DNA of 64,000 bases from Neisseriaceae bacterium (GTDB lineage: Bacteria; Pseudomonadota; Gammaproteobacteria; Burkholderiales; Chromobacteriaceae), in the NCBI GenBank assembly GCA_027489245.1, contig JAIYAC010000018.1:1-64000 (forward strand), given 5' to 3'. The first letter of the stretch is position 1. The number at the start of each line of letters is the position of its first letter. The notes under the pieces were generated by a model that worked only from the letters and a program-made list of their open reading frames with translations, had not been told where the DNA came from and did not search any database. The position numbers were made by a program, and so were the translations under genes. Of the stretch, positions 60,799 to 64,000 are shown in pieces.

Positions 60799-61980
60799 AT
60801 GGAAAATCTAATCTTACTAGAAGATAAGCGCCTAAATTGCACTACAACATCAGGAGTCATAAGTGCAGACGACTATTTGGAAATCGTACAAAAGGCTTAC
60901 GAAAATAGAGGCGGCATTGAAGGGCAGCGAGCACCATTAAAAACAAAAACTGCAATTGTTATTCGGAAAAGAATGATTGCGGACGTTATTAATGGGGCCA
61001 TTTTGCCGGCAGTTGTGCTGGGTGCAGTACTGACGTCAGAAAAAATCAATGAGCTTAGAGGAATAACAAGAAATGAACAATTGTCTGAGTTTCTGCGTGA
61101 GCTTAGTGGTGATGAAATCTCAATTATCGATGGAGTTCAGCGAACAACTGCACTATCCCAAGCGATCATTGAAAATGAAAAAGTCAAGGAAAGCTACATA
61201 AGGTTTGAACTTTGGGCCTCAGAGGAAGTCGGTGCCTTAATATATCGAATGCTTGTGCTTAACACAGGTCAAGTTCCATGGGACATAAAGCGTCAACTTG
61301 AAACAGTATACCGACAAGTAACCAAAAAAATTAATATAGAAATCCCTGAGATCAGCCTATTGTCAATTGATGAATCATCAAGAAGATCGTCGCATGGTCA
61401 ATATAGGGCAGCACTGGTTGTAGAAATGTTTCTCGCATTTACTTCCAGGTCACCGCACGTTGACGTAAAAGAGAAAGTTGCAGAAGACTTCATGCGAATG
61501 GACGCCACTGAGATATTGGCAAAGAATGAATCCATGAACGTTTTCATCAAGACACTAAAGTGGCTACATAAAATAGATAGCAGCATTTCCAACTACTCCC
61601 CAGACAATGATCTTGATGGCCGATTCGAAAAGGGCCTTGACTTATTTACTAGCAATACGGCCTGCGTTAGCTTTGTAGCATCATTGGCTTCGTGGATATA
61701 TGGAGAATCAGGTGAAAATTTCCCGGATGCTTATATTGCAAGCAAAGTATCCGAAATTGATTATGCAATTGACAACCTCGCTAAAAATTTAAATGCAACA
61801 ATAGGCACAGATGGTGCAGATGAGTTCATGGACTTTCCCGCTCTCAATGAAAGATTGTCAGCCAAGGTCGGAAAGGTAGGCGAATTCGAGCGCGATCTTT
61901 TCTATAGAGCATTTAGGAAGATTTTAGAGAAAAGTGGCAATCTAAGCAGCATGACAATATGTTGGTCCGTGAGAGTTTGA
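60799..61980 (+). CDS. DGQHR/DndB-like protein, first gene of a two-gene AT-rich unit
   Basis: A 393-residue AT-rich gene. Near residue 110 it reads SIIDGVQRTTALSQAI, a variant of the DGQHR motif shared by DndB-like and ParB/Srx-like proteins, some of which act with DNA modification or defence systems. The N-terminal half also shows IADVINGAILPAVVLG, typical of that family. No membrane segment is visible. Its stop and the next gene's start overlap (TGATG), so the two are co-translated. It lies outside the transposon. ATG at 60799 was preferred to TTG at 60793. Function is not known. Confidence 0.65.
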   Translation: MENLILLEDKRLNCTTTSGVISADDYLEIVQKAYENRGGIEGQRAPLKTKTAIVIRKRMIADVINGAILPAVVLGAVLTSEKINELRGITRNEQLSEFLRELSGDEISIIDGVQRTTALSQAIIENEKVKESYIRFELWASEEVGALIYRMLVLNTGQVPWDIKRQLETVYRQVTKKINIEIPEISLLSIDESSRRSSHGQYRAALVVEMFLAFTSRSPHVDVKEKVAEDFMRMDATEILAKNESMNVFIKTLKWLHKIDSSISNYSPDNDLDGRFEKGLDLFTSNTACVSFVASLASWIYGESGENFPDAYIASKVSEIDYAIDNLAKNLNATIGTDGADEFMDFPALNERLSAKVGKVGEFERDLFYRAFRKILEKSGNLSSMTICWSVRV

Positions 61981-63137
61981 TGAGTGCCGATATCTCAAAA
62001 TTAACTCGATATTTCCTAGAAAAATCCTTTGATATAAATACCTCATCATCATCAATAAAGCTGCCATTGGTTAGTGCGGGTGAAAAAATCAAAGATCTTT
62101 GCGTAGAAATACATCGCAATGAAGTTGGAGGCATTGCCATATCATGCTTTACAGCATATGGAAATACGTACATAGCTGTAGATGCCAAGGAGAAAAAGCT
62201 AGATACCAGATCAATGGAGGAAGACGAGGAATTACTCTGCAAGACCCTAGTCGATCATGGACAAGTTTCAGAATTATTTAACAAGGACAAATCGGTATCA
62301 AGCAAAATTACTCTTCATGCCCTATATAAACTTGAGACAAAGGTAACCATTACACCGAAGGAGCAAGAAAATTTATTATATGCAGCAACCGACCCCGATG
62401 GAGATGTGGACTTCCTTGATTTTATCGTACTGTTTGGAACCGTCTCAATTTTTAAAATAGATCGACCTCGCCATGAAACAGGAGCATTAGGGCATGGTCA
62501 ATTAATTTCTTACATAGCAACTTTTGCAAAAAGAGATGGCGCCATATCATCTAGCCTTGTAGTAGAAAAAATACGCGAGTTGATAATTAAAAATTACAAA
62601 TATCTACCATATGAGAATCTCTCTGCGTGCATGGAACAAAGAAAGGCTTCATACGCATTCCTCGAAGTATACAAATGTATAGAATTGATTTTTCCATTCT
62701 ACAGGATTTTGCAGCTCATCAAAAAAATTGATGACAACTCCCTAATTGCCAACCCTGACTTCTTATGCCCAATGCAAATTACAACCATAGCAAAAGACAT
62801 GCTAGGATGGAGAAGAGGTGAGTTAGATTCTCTTGTAAAATGGTTCAAGTTAATTGGGGAAAAGGATCCTGCCATTTTGGATCTACTTGAAATACCAACA
62901 GGCAAGCTTGGCGCAAAAAAAAATACGGGGAAAGAAATTTCTGAAGAAAAAATCAACACCCTTGCAGATAGATACTATCAATTTAGAAATAAAATCGCCC
63001 ACCAAACATGGGAGCGCAATAAAACAACAGAAAGCGAGTATGAGTGCCTAATTTTTTTCAGCCTGCAAGCAATAGACAGTATTTATGCATATATAACAAA
63101 TGCAACCAGGCACAATCAGCACGGTAGGTTGGGTTGA
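61980..63137 (+). CDS. Protein with C-terminal HEPN-type RxxxxH motif
   Basis: A 385-residue protein coupled to the DGQHR-like gene. The last 70 residues carry RYYQFRNKIAHQTW; Arg336 and His341 form an RxxxxH motif like that of HEPN RNases, set in a helical context with a final helix (ECLIFFSLQAIDSIYAYI). The N-terminal 200 residues are not recognised. The last codons and the stop come from a dispersed repeat, so the original C-terminus may have been longer or different. A toxin-like RNase controlled by the partner gene is a plausible reading but not shown. Confidence 0.6.
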   Translation: MSADISKLTRYFLEKSFDINTSSSSIKLPLVSAGEKIKDLCVEIHRNEVGGIAISCFTAYGNTYIAVDAKEKKLDTRSMEEDEELLCKTLVDHGQVSELFNKDKSVSSKITLHALYKLETKVTITPKEQENLLYAATDPDGDVDFLDFIVLFGTVSIFKIDRPRHETGALGHGQLISYIATFAKRDGAISSSLVVEKIRELIIKNYKYLPYENLSACMEQRKASYAFLEVYKCIELIFPFYRILQLIKKIDDNSLIANPDFLCPMQITTIAKDMLGWRRGELDSLVKWFKLIGEKDPAILDLLEIPTGKLGAKKNTGKEISEEKINTLADRYYQFRNKIAHQTWERNKTTESEYECLIFFSLQAIDSIYAYITNATRHNQHGRLG

Positions 63138-63153
63138 GCGTAGCGAAGCCCAA
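63124..63153 (+). repeat. Dispersed palindromic repeat (GGTTGGGTTGAGCG type)
   Basis: TAGGTTGGGTTGAGCG and the following bases to GAAGCCCAAC form an imperfect palindrome, GTTGGG with CCCAAC as outer arms. Very similar intergenic repeats are known to me from many proteobacterial genomes. It supplies the stop codon of the HEPN-type gene. Confidence 0.6.
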
Positions 63154-63171
63154 CGTTCACCGCGAAGCCTT

Positions 63172-63219
63172 AAAAGGTTGGCCGCCTCACCACTCACCCG
63201 GCGTGCAGCCAACCTTTTT
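63172..63219 (+). terminator. Hairpin built from an inverted GGTTGGC pair
   Basis: AAAAGGTTGGC (63172-63182) pairs with GCCAACCTTTT (63208-63218), with a T5 run at the end. The left arm is part of a perfect GGTTGGCCGC; the right arm differs by one base from its complement. It marks the return to core sequence. The 300 bp from here to slyD hold no gene. Confidence 0.7.
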
Positions 63220-63420
63220 GCTTCTGCCCTTGCCTGCTACCTGTTTGCCGGCGCTACGCCCTTCCCCAGATGCGCCGTTGGCTTATCCGGGCGACGGATT
63301 ACACGTCGTAACCGTGGTCGGATGGGTCAAGTGGTAACCACCCGCCGCCTACCCGGCAGTTGACACGCCCCCGCCTAGCTGCCACCCTTCCACCCTCATT
63401 TTTTTCTGCCCCTACCTGCC

Positions 63421-63897
63421 ATGAACATTACAAAAGACACCGCCGTTACCCTGCGCATGAAAGTGACCGACAGCCAGGGCAATATCTACGACGACGGCAA
63501 AAAGCCGGTTTCTTACCTGCACGGCGATTACGACAACCTGTTTGCCAAGCTGGAAGAAGCGCTGGAAGGCCAGGAAGCCGGCTTCCAGACCACGCTGGAG
63601 CTGAGCCCTGCCGACGCGTTTGGCGAGCGTGACGAAGCGCTGGTCACCACCATGGCCAAGGTGGATTTCCCGCCCGGCGTGAAGGTAGGCGGCCAGATTC
63701 AGCGCACCGGCCCCGACGGCGAGCCGCGCTACTACTTTGTCACCAAGATCAAAGGCCCTACCGTGCTGCTGGACGGTAACCACCCGCTGTGCGGCAAAAC
63801 CCTGCGCTTCGCCATCAAGGTGGTAGACGTGCGCGCGGCCACGGCCGAAGAGATTGCCCACCAGCACGTACACGGCGAGCACGGCCACCAGCACTGA
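63421..63897 (+). CDS. slyD: FKBP-type peptidyl-prolyl isomerase SlyD
   Basis: A 158-residue SlyD-type chaperone/isomerase. The FKBP part is split by an IF chaperone insert (about 70-125), with FQTTLELSPADAFGERDE and NHPLCGKTLRFAIKVVDVRAAT as family marks. The C-terminus is His-rich (HQHVHGEHGHQH) and probably binds Ni2+ or other metals, as in E. coli SlyD, though the tail is shorter. It has the high GC content of the core. The ATG follows a C-rich stretch without a clear ribosome binding site. Confidence 0.92.
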   Translation: MNITKDTAVTLRMKVTDSQGNIYDDGKKPVSYLHGDYDNLFAKLEEALEGQEAGFQTTLELSPADAFGERDEALVTTMAKVDFPPGVKVGGQIQRTGPDGEPRYYFVTKIKGPTVLLDGNHPLCGKTLRFAIKVVDVRAATAEEIAHQHVHGEHGHQH

Positions 63898-63922
63898 TCG
63901 CCCGCTGGCCGGTACGCATGCA

Positions 63923-63950
63923 GCCCTCCCATGGCGGAGGGCTTTTTTTT
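63923..63950 (+). terminator. Terminator of slyD
   Basis: A GCCCTCC/GGAGGGC stem with a six-base loop ends in T8, 26 bp past the stop. Confidence 0.92.
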
Positions 63951-64000
63951 GCCCGCGCCCGGTGCACGGCGTCAGCTGCGCTGCGGCACAGGGCGCGGGG

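Overview
The window looks like a chromosomal segment of a high-GC beta-proteobacterium, most likely in Neisseriales (Chromobacteriaceae or Vogesella-like). This rests on the betaproteobacterial character of the housekeeping genes (ferrochelatase, FtsK, AnmK, an M23 peptidase, an RpfE-type protein overlapping recJ, BamD, NrdA/NrdB). The genus is inference. The 10-mer GGTTGGCCGC occurs at least 22 times on either strand in the core DNA, sometimes as inverted pairs that form hairpins. I found no copy in the 24 kb transposon described below. This pattern resembles a DNA-uptake-type sequence.

Layout. 1-5.1 kb: the 3' end of a CdiA/FHA-type contact-dependent toxin gene. An intact VENN-TNT (NAD+ glycohydrolase-like) C-terminus and its immunity gene are followed by displaced or decayed cassettes: a second TNT module with another immunity gene, a duplicate of the first immunity gene, a frameshifted PoNe-type nuclease, a PoNi-type immunity gene with three in-frame stops, and FHA scraps. 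5.4-10 kb: a beta-barrel protein, two paralogous branched-chain amino acid binding lipoproteins and hemH. 10.3-21.4 kb: ftsK, anmK, an M23 peptidase, the RpfE-type gene with recJ, a small membrane ORF, rmuC and a BAX-inhibitor-1 family gene. 21.6-31.6 kb: tRNA-Leu(UAG), purL, a P-II gene, bamD, a Tat-exported PhoX phosphatase, and rluD overlapping pgeF. 31.6-36.9 kb: the class Ia ribonucleotide reductase genes with NrdR-box and DnaA-box candidates upstream. A lipoprotein gene, bracketed by two copies of a 71-bp palindromic repeat, lies between nrdA and nrdB.

36,956-60,672: a complete Tn7-like transposon of about 23.7 kb, inserted 10 bp after the nrdB stop codon. It has matching terminal repeats, TnsB-type sites (three at the nrdB end, four at the far end), a CATTT target duplication, and an XRE-tnsA-tnsB-tnsC-tniQ block. 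Its cargo looks like a defence island: a 1,540-residue STAND NTPase with an unassigned N-terminus, an OLD-family ATPase-TOPRIM nuclease, a multi-pass membrane protein behind a 16-codon leader ORF, a 1,497-residue nuclease-STAND protein of the Avs type, and a NucS-like nuclease next to unassigned small genes.

60.7-63.1 kb: just outside the transposon, an AT-rich two-gene unit (a DGQHR/DndB-like protein and a protein with a C-terminal HEPN RxxxxH motif, joined by a TGATG overlap). It appears to be an older insertion at the same site. The core resumes with slyD. No rRNA, CRISPR array, integrase or insertion sequence was recognised.
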